In this document: positions 15,762 through 25,260 of the stretch, piece by piece
Position numbering within the stretch: position 1 is the stretch's first letter
How the letters are laid out: each line of letters starts with the position of its first letter
Assembly (NCBI RefSeq): GCF_018612875.1
Contig: NZ_JAGGRI010000005.1
Coordinates: 1 to 64,000, forward strand
Length of the DNA: 64,000 nucleotides
Direction of reading: 5' to 3'
Source: Lysobacter sp. ISL-50
GTDB taxonomy: Bacteria > Pseudomonadota > Gammaproteobacteria > Xanthomonadales > Xanthomonadaceae
Translations under genes and position numbers: made by a program
Notes under the pieces: generated by a model
Told to the model about the DNA's origin: nothing
What the model saw: the letters and a program-made list of their open reading frames with translations, nothing else
Databases searched by the model: none

Positions 15762-17159
15762 TCACGGCGTGGCGTCGGTGGCCTTGTCCGCGTTGACGAT
15801 GCCCGAGCCGATCGTCGGGTTCTGCACCACCGGGAACGGGGTGATGTTCGCCGCCGCCTTGACGATCGCCTCGGCCTGCGCCGGCGTGCGGTCGACGCCC
15901 GGCTTGGATTGCATCAGCGCGACCACGCCGGCCACGAACGGCGAAGCCATCGAGGTGCCGCTGTAGCTCGCATAGCTCGCCGCGCCCGGCACGGTGGTGC
16001 CGGAGTTGAGCGTCGACAAAATGCTCTGGCCCGGCGCGGCCACATCCACCAGCGGTCCCCAGTTGGAGAAGCTGGCGCGCACGCCGGCCGAGGTGGTGGC
16101 ACCGACCGTGATCACGTTGGCGCAGCTGGCCGGCTGGAAGCCCGAAGCGTTGGCGTTGCTGTTGCCGGCCGCCACCACCACGGTCACGCCGCGCGCCACC
16201 GCGCCGTTGATCGCGGTCTGGAAGGTCGAGCTGCATGCGCCGCCGCCGCCCAGGCTCATGTTGATCACCGTGGCCTTGTTGACGCCGACCGCGGGCACGC
16301 CGCTGACGGTGCCGCCCGACGCCCAGGTGATCGCGTCGGCGATATCCACCAGCGTGCCGCCGCAGGCGCCGAGCACGCGCGCGCTGAGCACCTTGGCCTT
16401 GAACGCGGTGCCGGCCACGCCGACCGCGTTGTTGGTCACCGCCGCGGCGATGCCGGTCACGTGAGTGCCGTGCCAGCTGGAGTTGGTGGCCGGGCGGCCG
16501 GCGCCGCATTGACCGGCGGTGGTCCAGTCGCCCTGATCGGCCGGATTGGCGTCGCGACCGTTGCCGTCGCGCGCGGCGGCGGCGTTGCTGATGAAGTCGT
16601 AGCCGGTCGGCGAGGTCAGATTCGCGGCCAGGTCCGGATGGCTGGTGATGCCGGTGTCGATCACCGCGATGATCTTGCCCTGGCCCTGGTAGGTGTTGTC
16701 CCACGCGGTGTTGGCGCGGATGCCCCAGGTGCCGCCCAGGCCGAACTGCGAGGGATAGCTGGGATCGTTCGGGGTCAGCGCCGGGTAGAACATCGAGTTG
16801 GGCTCGATGTATTCGACCTCGGGATTGGCCGCGATCTGCTGCATCAGCGTGGTCGCTTCGACCACGTCGAGCGGACGGTTGACTTCGATCAGCTCGCCGC
16901 CGGTCGACACCGCGCGCACGTGCTTGATCGTCAATCCTTTCTGGCCCAGCGTGCCGGCCGCGATGCTGAGCTGGCGCTGCAGATCCAGGCTCTTGGGCGT
17001 GCCGGACTTGTACGCGACGATGAAACCGGCGACCGGCTGCTGGGGGTCCAGGCTGGTCAGATTGACGCGGTCGGCGGCGAAGGCCGGCGCGGTGGCGATG
17101 ACGCAAACGGTGGCGGCCGCCAGCAGGTGCAGGCGGAAATACTTGGATTGCTGAGCCAT
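15762..17159 (-). CDS. Secreted subtilisin-like serine protease (peptidase S8)
   Basis: 465 residues. A signal peptide (residues 1-29, ending APAFAA) is followed by an inhibitor-I9-like propeptide of about 100 residues (VAGFIVAYKSG to EVEYIEPNSMFYP). The S8 catalytic domain has Asp168 in AVIDTG, His230 in HGTHVTGIAAA, oxyanion Asn333 in AAGNSN and Ser403 in SGTSMASPFVAGVVAL. Cysteine pairs (for example in AGQCGAG and GACGG) suggest disulfides as in exported xanthomonad proteases. The chain ends just after the catalytic domain, with no P-domain or PPC domain. It probably degrades extracellular protein, as in predatory Lysobacter. The promoter region holds the inverted repeat at 17279-17298. 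Confidence 0.95.
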   Translation of the reverse strand: MAQQSKYFRLHLLAAATVCVIATAPAFAADRVNLTSLDPQQPVAGFIVAYKSGTPKSLDLQRQLSIAAGTLGQKGLTIKHVRAVSTGGELIEVNRPLDVVEATTLMQQIAANPEVEYIEPNSMFYPALTPNDPSYPSQFGLGGTWGIRANTAWDNTYQGQGKIIAVIDTGITSHPDLAANLTSPTGYDFISNAAAARDGNGRDANPADQGDWTTAGQCGAGRPATNSSWHGTHVTGIAAAVTNNAVGVAGTAFKAKVLSARVLGACGGTLVDIADAITWASGGTVSGVPAVGVNKATVINMSLGGGGACSSTFQTAINGAVARGVTVVVAAGNSNANASGFQPASCANVITVGATTSAGVRASFSNWGPLVDVAAPGQSILSTLNSGTTVPGAASYASYSGTSMASPFVAGVVALMQSKPGVDRTPAQAEAIVKAAANITPFPVVQNPTIGSGIVNADKATDATP

Positions 17160-17278
17160 TGCGAAACTCCCGTGAGATTTCGTTGAGCCGCAGGTGCGGC
17201 GGAACCGTCCTGGTCCCCTCTCGCGATCGAGCGTGTTTGGAATGAGGTCGCCTTGCGCGAGCGCGTCCGGACGTGTCG

Positions 17279-17298
17279 GCGGACAGCGCTATGTCCGC
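17279..17298. promoter_or_regulatory. Inverted repeat GCGGACA-N6-TGTCCGC upstream of the protease gene
   Basis: Perfect 7-base arms with a 6-base spacer, 120 bases before the protease start. The form suits a dimeric repressor or activator site. I cannot assign a regulator. Confidence 0.45.
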
Positions 17299-17540
17299 GT
17301 TACGCAGACTAGGCGGGAATATTTATTCGACAATGCGTAAAAGACTATTCGTCACACCGCGTTCGTTGATGCGGATCATGGATTGCGCATCGGCAACTGC
17401 GCCGATTGCATGAGTCGGCGCGTGAGCACGCAGCGGCGAAAACCAAACTGCGACGCGCATCGTGAAGCGGCGATAGCGCGTGAATCGTGCGGAAATCGAT
17501 TACCCAACCCAGAGTGGCGCGGCGGCCGGATCGATGGGTA

Positions 17541-17579
17541 TTAAAAAAATGGATTCGGGCTTGCGCCGGAATCCATTTT
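17541..17579 (-). terminator. Rho-independent terminator downstream of amtB
   Basis: Arms AAAATGGATTC (17546-17556) and GAATCCATTTT (17569-17579) form an 11-base stem. On the minus strand the hairpin runs into TTTTTTTAA, a good U-tract. It ends the porin-glnK-amtB transcript. Confidence 0.75.
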
Positions 17580-17632
17580 GATTCTTGCATGCAACGTCCG
17601 CGTCGCCGAAGGCGCATCGCGCGCATTCGTCC

Positions 17633-17662
17633 AACCCCTCTCCCGCGCACGGGAGAGGGGTT
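17633..17662 (-). terminator. Strong hairpin immediately after amtB
   Basis: A perfect 13-base stem (AACCCCTCTCCCG and its complement) with loop CGCA lies 6 bases after the amtB stop. There is no U-run. It is probably an mRNA-stabilising or attenuating hairpin in front of the U-tract terminator at 17541-17579. Confidence 0.65.
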
Positions 17663-17668
17663 CGCTTG

Positions 17669-19054
17669 TCAGCTCTCGTACGCCGACTCGCCGTGAGTGG
17701 TGATGTCCAGGCCTTCGCGTTCGGCTTCTTCCGGCACGCGCAGACCGATCACCAGCTTGACGATCGCGAACGCGACCACCGACACCACGCCCGACCACAC
17801 GATGGTGATGCCGACGCCGAGCGCCTGCACGCCCAGCTGCGAGGCGATGCTGTCGTTGCCCGCGCCGAAACCGAAGCCGCCCAGCGACGGCGCGCTGAAC
17901 ACCGCGGTCAGCAACGCGCCGATGATGCCGCCCAGGCCGTGCACGCCGAACACGTCGAGCGCATCGTCCGCGCGCAACAGACGCTTGAGCCCGTGCACGC
18001 CCCACACGCACACCGCGCCAGCGATCGCGCCGATGGCGATCGCGCCGAACGGACCGACCGTGCCGCAGGCCGGGGTGATCGCGACCAGTCCGGCGACCAC
18101 GCCCGAAGCGCCGCCGAGCATCGACGGCTTACCCTTGATCAGCTTCTCCACCAGGCTCCAGGCCAGCGCCGCCGCCGCGGTCGCCAGCAGCGTGTTGAGG
18201 AACGCCAGCGCCGCGCCCGCGGTCGCTTCCAGGTTGGAGCCGGCGTTGAAGCCGAACCAGCCCACCCACAGCAACGACGCGCCGATCATGGTGAAGGTGA
18301 CGTTGTGCGGCTTGATCGCCTCGCGCCCGTAGCCCACGCGCTTGCCGACGAAGTACGCGCCGACCAGGCCGGCGACACCGGCGTTGATGTGCACCACCGT
18401 GCCGCCGGCGAAATCGATCGCGCCCTTGGCGAACAGGAAGCCGTCCGGCCCGTACCAGACCATGTGCGCGATCGGCAGATAGGCGAAGGTGAACCACAGC
18501 ACCGAGAACAGCAGCACCGCCGAGAACTTGATGCGCTCTGCGAAGGCGCCGACGATCAGCGCGCCGGTGATGCCGGCGAAGGTCGACTGGAAGGCGATGA
18601 ACACGTACTCGGGCAGCGACACGCCGGCGCTGAAGGTCGCCGCCAGCGATTCCTTGTTCACGCCCTTGAGGAACAGCTTGTCGAGATTGCCGATGAACGC
18701 ATTGCCGCCGTTGAAGGCCAGCGAGTAACCGTAGACCACCCACAACAGCACCAGCAGCGAGAACACCGCCAGCACCTGCATCAGCACCGACAGCACGTTC
18801 TTGGAGCGCACCAGTCCGCCGTAGAACAGCGCCAGGCCGGGCACGGTCATCAACAGCACCAGCAGGGTCGAGGTCAGCATCCAGGCGACGTCGCCTTTAT
18901 CGACGATGGGTTTGGCCGCTTCCGCGGCCGCCGCGGCGTCCTGCGCATGGGCCGGGGCGAGGGCGAACAAGGCCGCCGCCGGCAACGCGCTCCAGGCCAG
19001 GGTTCGCAGCATCCGCTCGCGCGAGCGGGGTTCGAGCATCGTGTCGTACTTCAT
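17669..19054 (-). CDS. amtB: Ammonium transporter AmtB
   Basis: 461 residues from ATG 19054. A signal-peptide-like N-terminus (WSALPAAALFALAPAHAQ) is followed by 11 membrane helices. Amt marks are GDVAWMLTSTLLVLLMTVPG, ALFYGGLVRSKN, DFAGGTVVHI and the GxHG-type pore residues in VFGVHGLGGIIGAL. It conducts ammonium into the cell. It lies 22 bases after glnK, the standard glnK-amtB pairing in which GlnK plugs the transporter. A GAGAG ribosome site precedes the ATG; a longer frame to 19087 overlaps glnK and is rejected. Two hairpins follow the gene. Confidence 0.96.
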   Translation of the reverse strand: MKYDTMLEPRSRERMLRTLAWSALPAAALFALAPAHAQDAAAAAEAAKPIVDKGDVAWMLTSTLLVLLMTVPGLALFYGGLVRSKNVLSVLMQVLAVFSLLVLLWVVYGYSLAFNGGNAFIGNLDKLFLKGVNKESLAATFSAGVSLPEYVFIAFQSTFAGITGALIVGAFAERIKFSAVLLFSVLWFTFAYLPIAHMVWYGPDGFLFAKGAIDFAGGTVVHINAGVAGLVGAYFVGKRVGYGREAIKPHNVTFTMIGASLLWVGWFGFNAGSNLEATAGAALAFLNTLLATAAAALAWSLVEKLIKGKPSMLGGASGVVAGLVAITPACGTVGPFGAIAIGAIAGAVCVWGVHGLKRLLRADDALDVFGVHGLGGIIGALLTAVFSAPSLGGFGFGAGNDSIASQLGVQALGVGITIVWSGVVSVVAFAIVKLVIGLRVPEEAEREGLDITTHGESAYES

Positions 19055-19076
19055 GTTCGTCTCTCGCAGGCAGGGG

Positions 19077-20259
<1,183 letters not shown>

Positions 20260-20410
20260 GACGCAGGCTCCTCATAAGCGGTGGCCCCTCCCCGGTCATT
20301 GCGATGTGCTCGGTATCGCGGGGCGCTTCGTAGTCGCCCTCGCTGTTTTTCGGAAACAAGCCGCCCCGCGGCGGGCCTGGCCCGTCGTGCGTGTCCTCAT
20401 GGGTTGTCGG

Positions 20411-20450
20411 TGGAAAACGAAAACGGCCCGGGGCATGCGCCCCGGGCCGT
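20411..20450 (-). terminator. Rho-independent terminator after the GNAT gene
   Basis: A 12-base GC-rich stem (20423-20434 with 20439-20450, loop ATGC) lies 8 bases past the acetyltransferase stop. On the minus strand it is followed by TTTCGTTTTCC. Confidence 0.8.
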
Positions 20451-20457
20451 GTGTGGG

Positions 20458-20916
20458 TTACAACGCCTTGCTCATGAACACGCTGTTGGGATCGTCGCGA
20501 TATCCGGCGAAGGGCCCGCAGTAGTCGAAGCCGTAACGCGCGTACAGGCTGCGCGCCGGCTCGAATCCATCCATCGAGCCGGTTTCCAGGCTCAGCCGCC
20601 GATACTCGCGCCGGCCGGCCTCGCCGAGAATGTGTTCGAGCATCGCCGCGGCGACGCCGCGACGCCGATGCGCGCTGGCGGTGCGCATCGATTTGATTTC
20701 CCCGTGCCCGTCGTCGAGCCGCTTGAGCGCGCCGCAGCCGAGCAGATCCTCGCCTTCGCCCCAGGCGCTCCAGAACGTGATGTCCGGATGCTTGAGCCCG
20801 TCCAGGTCGAGCGCGTGGATGCTTTCCGGCGGCGACAGTTCGGCCATGCCCTGCAGGTGTTCGCGCAACAGCGCGATCACTTCGGGATGGTCGAGTTCGC
20901 CGGTACGGATGTGCAT
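20458..20916 (-). CDS. GNAT-family N-acetyltransferase
   Basis: 152 residues from ATG 20916. The acetyl-CoA binding motif is visible as MRTASAHRRRGVAAAMLEHIL (split R-R-x-G-x-A), followed by LSLETGSMDGFEPARSLYARYGF and the C-terminal GYRDDPNSVFMSKAL. This last part is like PhnO/YhhY-type small GNATs annotated with loosely defined substrates. The substrate is unknown. An AGGAGA site lies about 10 bases upstream. It has its own terminator (20411-20450) and is the nearest complete gene downstream of glnA, on the same strand. Confidence 0.9.
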   Translation of the reverse strand: MHIRTGELDHPEVIALLREHLQGMAELSPPESIHALDLDGLKHPDITFWSAWGEGEDLLGCGALKRLDDGHGEIKSMRTASAHRRRGVAAAMLEHILGEAGRREYRRLSLETGSMDGFEPARSLYARYGFDYCGPFAGYRDDPNSVFMSKAL

Positions 20917-21034
20917 CGGGCGTTGCTCTCCTGGTTCACGACGGTGCGCGTCATTACTCGGCGTATCAGCGGCGTATCGGTCCGCGACGGCAAGAACATT
21001 GCCGTTGCGGACCTGATGCGCACGCCGTGGCCGC

Positions 21035-21067
21035 TTAGACGGCGTAGTACATCTGGTATTCGAGCGG
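21035..21067 (-). pseudogene. Exact 33-base duplicate of the glnA 3' end (last ten codons plus stop)
   Basis: The 33 bases here are identical to 21190-21222, which encode the glnA C-terminus [10 protein letters not shown] and its TAA. The copy lies 122 bases beyond the glnA stop in the same orientation, with no glnA homology visible in the sequence around it. It looks like the surviving end of a deleted second glnA copy or a recombination scar. Confidence 0.8.
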
Positions 21068-21083
21068 GCGAACCGGGAGCTTT

Positions 21084-21141
21084 CCGGAATGCGTTGAAGC
21101 GCATTCCGGCCCGGTGAGCGCCCGGTCCGCGAGGACCGGGC
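21084..21141 (-). terminator. Two hairpins downstream of glnA
   Basis: A 9-base stem with loop GCGA (21120-21141) and a 10-base stem with loop TTGAAG (21084-21109) follow glnA on the minus strand. No U-tract is present. They lie between the glnA stop and the duplicated glnA tail. Confidence 0.6.
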
Positions 21142-21189
21142 CGGACATCCGCCGATCCGAAGACCCGATATACACATGCAGCAACTGCT

Positions 21190-22599
21190 TTAGACGGCGT
21201 AGTACATCTGGTATTCGAGCGGATGAGTCGCGGCGCGGAACTTAGTCACTTCCTGCATCTTCAGCGCGATGTAGCCGTCGATGAAGTCGTCGGTGAACAC
21301 GCCGCCGGCCTTGAGGAACTCGCGATCCTTGTCCAACGCTTCCAGCGCCTGGTCGAGCGAATGGCACACGGTCGGGATGCCCTTCTCCTCTTCCGGCGGC
21401 AGGTCGTACAGATCCTTGTCGCTCGGGGCGCCCGGGTCGATCTGGTTCTTGATGCCGTCCAGGCCGGCCATCATCAGCGCGGCGAAGGTCAGGTAGCCGG
21501 ACTGGATCGGATCGGGGAAGCGCATTTCGATGCGGCGCGCCTTCGGATTGGCCACGTACGGAATGCGGCAGCTCGCCGAACGGTTGCGCGCCGAGTAGGC
21601 CAGCATCACCGGCGCTTCGAAGCCCGGGACCAGACGCTTGTAGCTGTTGGTGCCGGAGTTGGTGAACGCGTTGATGGCGCGCGCGTGCTTGAACACGCCG
21701 CCGATGTACCACAGCGCCATCTGCGACAGGCCGCCGTAGCCGTCGCCGGAGAACAGGTTGACGCCGCCCTTGGCCAGCGACTGGTGCACGTGCATGCCGC
21801 TGCCGTTGTCGCCGACGATCGGCTTGGGCATGAAGGTCGCGGTCTTGCCGTTGCGGTGGGCGACGTTCTTGATGATGTACTTCATCGTCAACAGCTCGTC
21901 GGCCTTGGCGACCAGCGAGTTGAACTTGGTGCCGATCTCGCACTGGCCGGCGTTGGCGACTTCGTGGTGGTGCACTTCGACTTCGATGCCGACCGCTTCG
22001 AGCGTCTTGCACATCTCCGAGCGGATGTCGTGCAGCGAGTCCAGCGGAGCGACCGGGAAATAGCCGCCCTTCACGCCCGGACGGTAGCCGCTGTTGCCGC
22101 CTTCGTACTCCTTGCCCGAGTTCCACGCCGCTTCTTCCGAATCGATATGGAAGAAGGTGTGGCCCATCTCGTTGGCGTAGCGCACCGAATCGAAGATGAA
22201 GAATTCCGGTTCCGGGCCGAAGAAGGCCTGGTCGGCGATGCCGCTGGACTTGAGGTAGGCCTCGGCGCGCTTGGCGACGCCGCGCGGATCGCGCGAATAG
22301 GCCTGCATGGTGGCCGGGTCGAGGATGTCGCAGGTCAGGATCAGGGTCGGATCGGCAGTGAACGGGTCCAGGACCGCGGTCGAAGCGTCGGGCAGCAGGA
22401 TCATGTCCGACTCGTTGATGCCCTTCCAGCCGCTGATCGAGGAGCCGTCGAACATCTTGCCGTCTTCGAACAGCGCCGGCTCGACGATCGACTTGGGGAA
22501 GGTCACGTGGTGCTGGACGCCACGCATGTCGGTGAAACGCAGATCGATGAATTCGACCTTGTGATCCTTGACGAGCTTTTCGACGTGTTCGAGAGACAT
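21190..22599 (-). CDS. glnA: Glutamine synthetase type I
   Basis: 469 residues from ATG 22599 (GGAA site 6 bases upstream), the normal GlnA length. Marks include [40 protein letters not shown] (the N/D-G-S-G-M-H active site), [11 protein letters not shown] and the adenylylated Tyr in [15 protein letters not shown], so activity should be controlled by GlnE. It makes glutamine from glutamate and ammonia and works with the neighbouring glnK-amtB. Transcription probably starts at the sigma-54 promoter at 22679-22695. A frame extending to 22716 crosses that promoter and is rejected. Confidence 0.97.
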   Translation of the reverse strand: MSLEHVEKLVKDHKVEFIDLRFTDMRGVQHHVTFPKSIVEPALFEDGKMFDGSSISGWKGINESDMILLPDASTAVLDPFTADPTLILTCDILDPATMQAYSRDPRGVAKRAEAYLKSSGIADQAFFGPEPEFFIFDSVRYANEMGHTFFHIDSEEAAWNSGKEYEGGNSGYRPGVKGGYFPVAPLDSLHDIRSEMCKTLEAVGIEVEVHHHEVANAGQCEIGTKFNSLVAKADELLTMKYIIKNVAHRNGKTATFMPKPIVGDNGSGMHVHQSLAKGGVNLFSGDGYGGLSQMALWYIGGVFKHARAINAFTNSGTNSYKRLVPGFEAPVMLAYSARNRSASCRIPYVANPKARRIEMRFPDPIQSGYLTFAALMMAGLDGIKNQIDPGAPSDKDLYDLPPEEEKGIPTVCHSLDQALEALDKDREFLKAGGVFTDDFIDGYIALKMQEVTKFRAATHPLEYQMYYAV

Positions 22600-22678
22600 G
22601 GGTTCTTCCGGGAATGGGGAATCGAGAATGGGGAATCGTGCAACGCGAGGGCGTTGGAGTCGCCTGCCCGTTGTACAA

Positions 22679-22695
22679 GCAAACGGTGTGCCAAC
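22679..22695 (-). promoter_or_regulatory. Sigma-54 (RpoN) promoter of glnA
   Basis: On the minus strand the sequence is GTTGGCACACCGTTTGC, containing TGGCAC, five bases, TTGC: a full match to the -24/-12 consensus with correct spacing. The implied start site is near 22667, giving a leader of about 68 bases before the glnA ATG. Confidence 0.88.
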
Positions 22696-22755
22696 TATTT
22701 TTCTATCGCAAGCCAATGATTTAAATAGATATAACTATTTAGCTCATCGCCGCAC

Positions 22756-22801
22756 GCATTTCTTTGGTGCATAAATTCCGACATCTGCACCAATTTGGAA
22801 C
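22756..22801 (-). promoter_or_regulatory. Two NtrC-like enhancer boxes upstream of the glnA promoter
   Basis: GCATTTCTTTGGTGC (22756-22770) and GCACCAATTTGGAAC (22787-22801) each keep a good NtrC half-site (GCACCA or TGGTGC). They are spaced 31 bases apart, about three helical turns, and centred about 96 and 127 bases upstream of the inferred start. The layout resembles the E. coli glnAp2 enhancer. They could also influence the divergent uppP gene. Confidence 0.7.
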
Positions 22802-22889
22802 ATCGCACTTTCCGCTATCCTGGCGCGCCGTCGCGGCTCCCCCGGGCCTACGTCGATTCCCCATCCCCCTCCCCGATTCCCCACCCCCA

Positions 22890-23696
22890 ATGACCGATCT
22901 GCTCGCCGCCCTTCTCCTCGGCATCATCGAAGGCATCACCGAATTCCTGCCGATTTCCAGCACCGGGCATCTGCTGATCGCGCAGCACTGGCTCGGCCCT
23001 CGCTCGGACCTGTTCAATATCTCGATCCAGGCCGGCGCGATCCTCGCGGTCGTGGTCATCTACTGGAAGCGGCTGTGGGGGCTGGCGACCGGCTTCACCC
23101 GCCGCGACAACCTCGACTACCTGCTCAAGCTCGGCCTGGCCTTCGGCATCACCGCGGTGCTCGGCGTCGCGGTCAAGAAGGCCGGCTTCGCGCTGCCCGA
23201 TCACGTCACCCCGATCGCCTGGGCGCTGGTGCTGGGCGGCGTGTGGATGATCGCGGCCGAGCATTTCGCCGCCAAGCGCGCGGCCGCGCTGGGCGAACGC
23301 AGCCAGATCACCTGGACCGTGGCCACGCTGGTCGGCGTCGCCCAGGTCGTGGCGGGCGTGTTCCCGGGCACCTCGCGCTCGGCGGCGACGATCTTCATCG
23401 CCTTGCTGGCCGGCACCACCAGCCGCGCGGCGGCGACCGAGTTCGCCTTCCTGGTCGGCATCCCGACCATGTTCGCGGCCACCGGCTACGAGCTGATGCA
23501 CGTGGCCGGCACTCCGGCCGCGGCCAGCGAGGACTGGAGCGCGCTGGCGGTGGCCTTCATCGCCTCGGCCGTGACCGCCTTCATCGCGGTGAAGTGGCTG
23601 TTGCGTTATATCCAGAGCCATCGCTTCACCGCGTTCGCGATCTACCGCCTCGCCTTCGGCGCGGCCTTGCTGCTGTTGATGCCCACGGGCAGCTGA
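22890..23696 (+). CDS. uppP: Undecaprenyl-diphosphatase UppP (BacA)
   Basis: 268 residues, all hydrophobic helices. The two UppP motifs are present: GIIEGITEFLPISSTGHLLI (residues about 10-30) and the GVFPGTSRSAATIFIALLAG region (about 150-170). It recycles the undecaprenyl lipid carrier for peptidoglycan synthesis and gives bacitracin resistance. ATG 22890 gives the standard N-terminus MTDLLAALLLGIIEG. No Shine-Dalgarno sequence is visible: the leader is a CGATTCCC-type pyrimidine tract. It is divergent from glnA. Confidence 0.95.
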   Translation: MTDLLAALLLGIIEGITEFLPISSTGHLLIAQHWLGPRSDLFNISIQAGAILAVVVIYWKRLWGLATGFTRRDNLDYLLKLGLAFGITAVLGVAVKKAGFALPDHVTPIAWALVLGGVWMIAAEHFAAKRAAALGERSQITWTVATLVGVAQVVAGVFPGTSRSAATIFIALLAGTTSRAAATEFAFLVGIPTMFAATGYELMHVAGTPAAASEDWSALAVAFIASAVTAFIAVKWLLRYIQSHRFTAFAIYRLAFGAALLLLMPTGS

Positions 23697-23727
23697 TCCG
23701 CACCGATCCCTTGCCGGAACCTCGCCG

Positions 23728-24243
23728 ATGAACGAACAAGACCGCCTCGCCGAACAGCAGTTGCTGGAGTACGTCCAGCTGTCCAGTCCGGAGCGTTACG
23801 CCGCGTTCCTGGAATCGGTGGCGCGCACCGGGCGGTTTTGGATCGCGATGTCGGGCGAGTTCGTGCTGACCTTGTTCGACGAAGACGGCCAGGAACTGCT
23901 GCCGGCCTGGCCCTCGGCCGCGACCGCGCGCGCCTCGCTCGCGCAGGCGCCGCAACTGCGCGAGTACGCGCCGGCCGAGCGCGAACTGGGCCCGTGGCGC
24001 GAGCAAACCGCCGCCGCGCTGACCGAAGCCAAGGTCGCCGTCGGCGTGTTTCCCAGCGACCGCATGCAGAGCGTGACGGTCGATGCAGGCTTGCTGCTGT
24101 CGCATATCGATGAAGTGATCGCGGAGGATGCCGCGCTCGACGACGACACCGTGGACGACGAAGCCGACGGCAGCGGCGGCCTGGATCTGGAACGCGCGCA
24201 GCGCGAGCTGATGCGCAAGTTCGCCAAGCCGCCCAAGTCCTGA
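23728..24243 (+). CDS. DUF2750-family protein
   Basis: 171 residues, soluble. The opening LSSPERYAAFLESVARTGRFWIAM and the later ALFDEDG-like FDEDGQELLPAWPS, then VGVFPSDRMQSVTVDAG, match the DUF2750 pattern (a small alpha/beta protein with an E..R..YF..-W signature). The C-terminus carries an acidic tract (AEDAALDDDTVDDEADG) followed by a basic end. Function is unknown. It starts 31 bases after uppP and may be co-transcribed. Confidence 0.75.
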   Translation: MNEQDRLAEQQLLEYVQLSSPERYAAFLESVARTGRFWIAMSGEFVLTLFDEDGQELLPAWPSAATARASLAQAPQLREYAPAERELGPWREQTAAALTEAKVAVGVFPSDRMQSVTVDAGLLLSHIDEVIAEDAALDDDTVDDEADGSGGLDLERAQRELMRKFAKPPKS

Positions 24244-24343
24244 GCCTCGTCGCCGCCGACCGCCCGCTGAACGCGCGCAACCCCATCGCCCGCGCCGGCC
24301 CGTTGATCCTGTCTTCGCAACGCAACCCGGATCATTGCGCCCC

Positions 24344-25192
24344 ATGAACATCACCCGCCCGCTCGTCCTCTCCGCCGCCGCGCTGTCGCTGGCCCTGCTC
24401 GCCGCCTGCGCCGCGCCCTCGCACAACAACGCCGACGGCGCCGCCGCCGCGCCCGCTGGCGATTCCGCCGACACCGGTTTCGCCAAGTCGTCCATCGACC
24501 TGGGCGCGTATCGCTGGAACCTCGACACCGCCAGCGACGCCGCCGGCAAGCCGATCGGCGTGCTGCAGCGCGAAGGCAAGTACGGTCTGCAGCTGAGCTT
24601 CCTCAAGGACCGCCTGGGCGTGTCCGGCGGCTGCAATCACGTCGGCGCGACCTATGCGCTCAACGGCGACAAGATCGAGGTCAAGAATTTCCAGACCACG
24701 CTGATGGCCTGCCAGGACCCGCGCCTGATGCAGATGGACAGCGAGATTTCCAAGCAGCTCGAAGGCAGCACCGTGTTCGCGATCGAAGGCCAGGCGCCGC
24801 AACCGCGCCTGCTGCTGACCACCGCCTCGGGCAGCAAGCTGGTCCTGAGCGGCCAGCCGACGCCGGAAACGCGCTACGGCGGCGCCGGCACGACGATGTT
24901 CTTCGAAGTCGACGCAAAGCGCCGCAGCTGCCCGCATCCGCTGATGCGCGACTACCAGTGCCTGTGGGTGCGCGAGCGCAAGTACGACGCCAACGGCGTC
25001 GCCCTGGCGCCGGCGGAGGATTGGCATTTCCTCTACCAGGACATCGAGGGCTACACCCACGAAGCCGGCGTGCGCAACGTGGTGCGGATCAAGAAGTTCG
25101 ACATCAAGAACCCGCCGGCCGATGCCTCGTCGGTGGCGTATGTGCTCGACATGGTGGTCGAGAGCGAATTGGTTCCGCCGCCCAAGTCCTGA
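24344..25192 (+). CDS. Exported lipoprotein with META and DUF4377 domains
   Basis: 282 residues from ATG 24344. The N-terminus is a lipoprotein signal with lipobox LLAAC. The first domain (residues about 50-165; LKDRLGVSGGCNHVGATYAL, FQTTLMACQDPRLMQMD) is the META/HslJ fold. The second (about 180-280; FEVDAKRRSCPHPLMRDYQCLWVRERKY, FLYQDIEGYTHEAGVRNVVRIKKF) is DUF4377. This fusion is common in Lysobacter and Stenotrophomonas; META proteins are linked to envelope stress and antibiotic tolerance but the biochemical role is unknown. The upstream 100 bases show no other gene. Confidence 0.88.
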   Translation: MNITRPLVLSAAALSLALLAACAAPSHNNADGAAAAPAGDSADTGFAKSSIDLGAYRWNLDTASDAAGKPIGVLQREGKYGLQLSFLKDRLGVSGGCNHVGATYALNGDKIEVKNFQTTLMACQDPRLMQMDSEISKQLEGSTVFAIEGQAPQPRLLLTTASGSKLVLSGQPTPETRYGGAGTTMFFEVDAKRRSCPHPLMRDYQCLWVRERKYDANGVALAPAEDWHFLYQDIEGYTHEAGVRNVVRIKKFDIKNPPADASSVAYVLDMVVESELVPPPKS

Positions 25193-25260
25193 GGCAGCTG
25201 CGCGGGCGCGCCTTGATGCGCGTCCGCGCTATCGCGGCGAGATCGTGGATAGGGGAAACG

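Larger units (their letters stand above)
17160..17668. other. Intergenic region with promoter and terminator elements, no gene
   Basis: This 509-base gap contains no convincing coding sequence. It holds the protease promoter region, including an AT-richer stretch at about 17318-17350 (for example AATATTTATTCGACAATGCG), the inverted repeat at 17279-17298, and two hairpins that end the amtB transcript (listed separately). Confidence 0.7.

Noticed and set aside
24958-25260. Extended start for the lipoprotein gene at 25261
   Set aside because: The extension overlaps the META/DUF4377 gene in another frame and would hide the signal peptide and the AGGGGA ribosome site.
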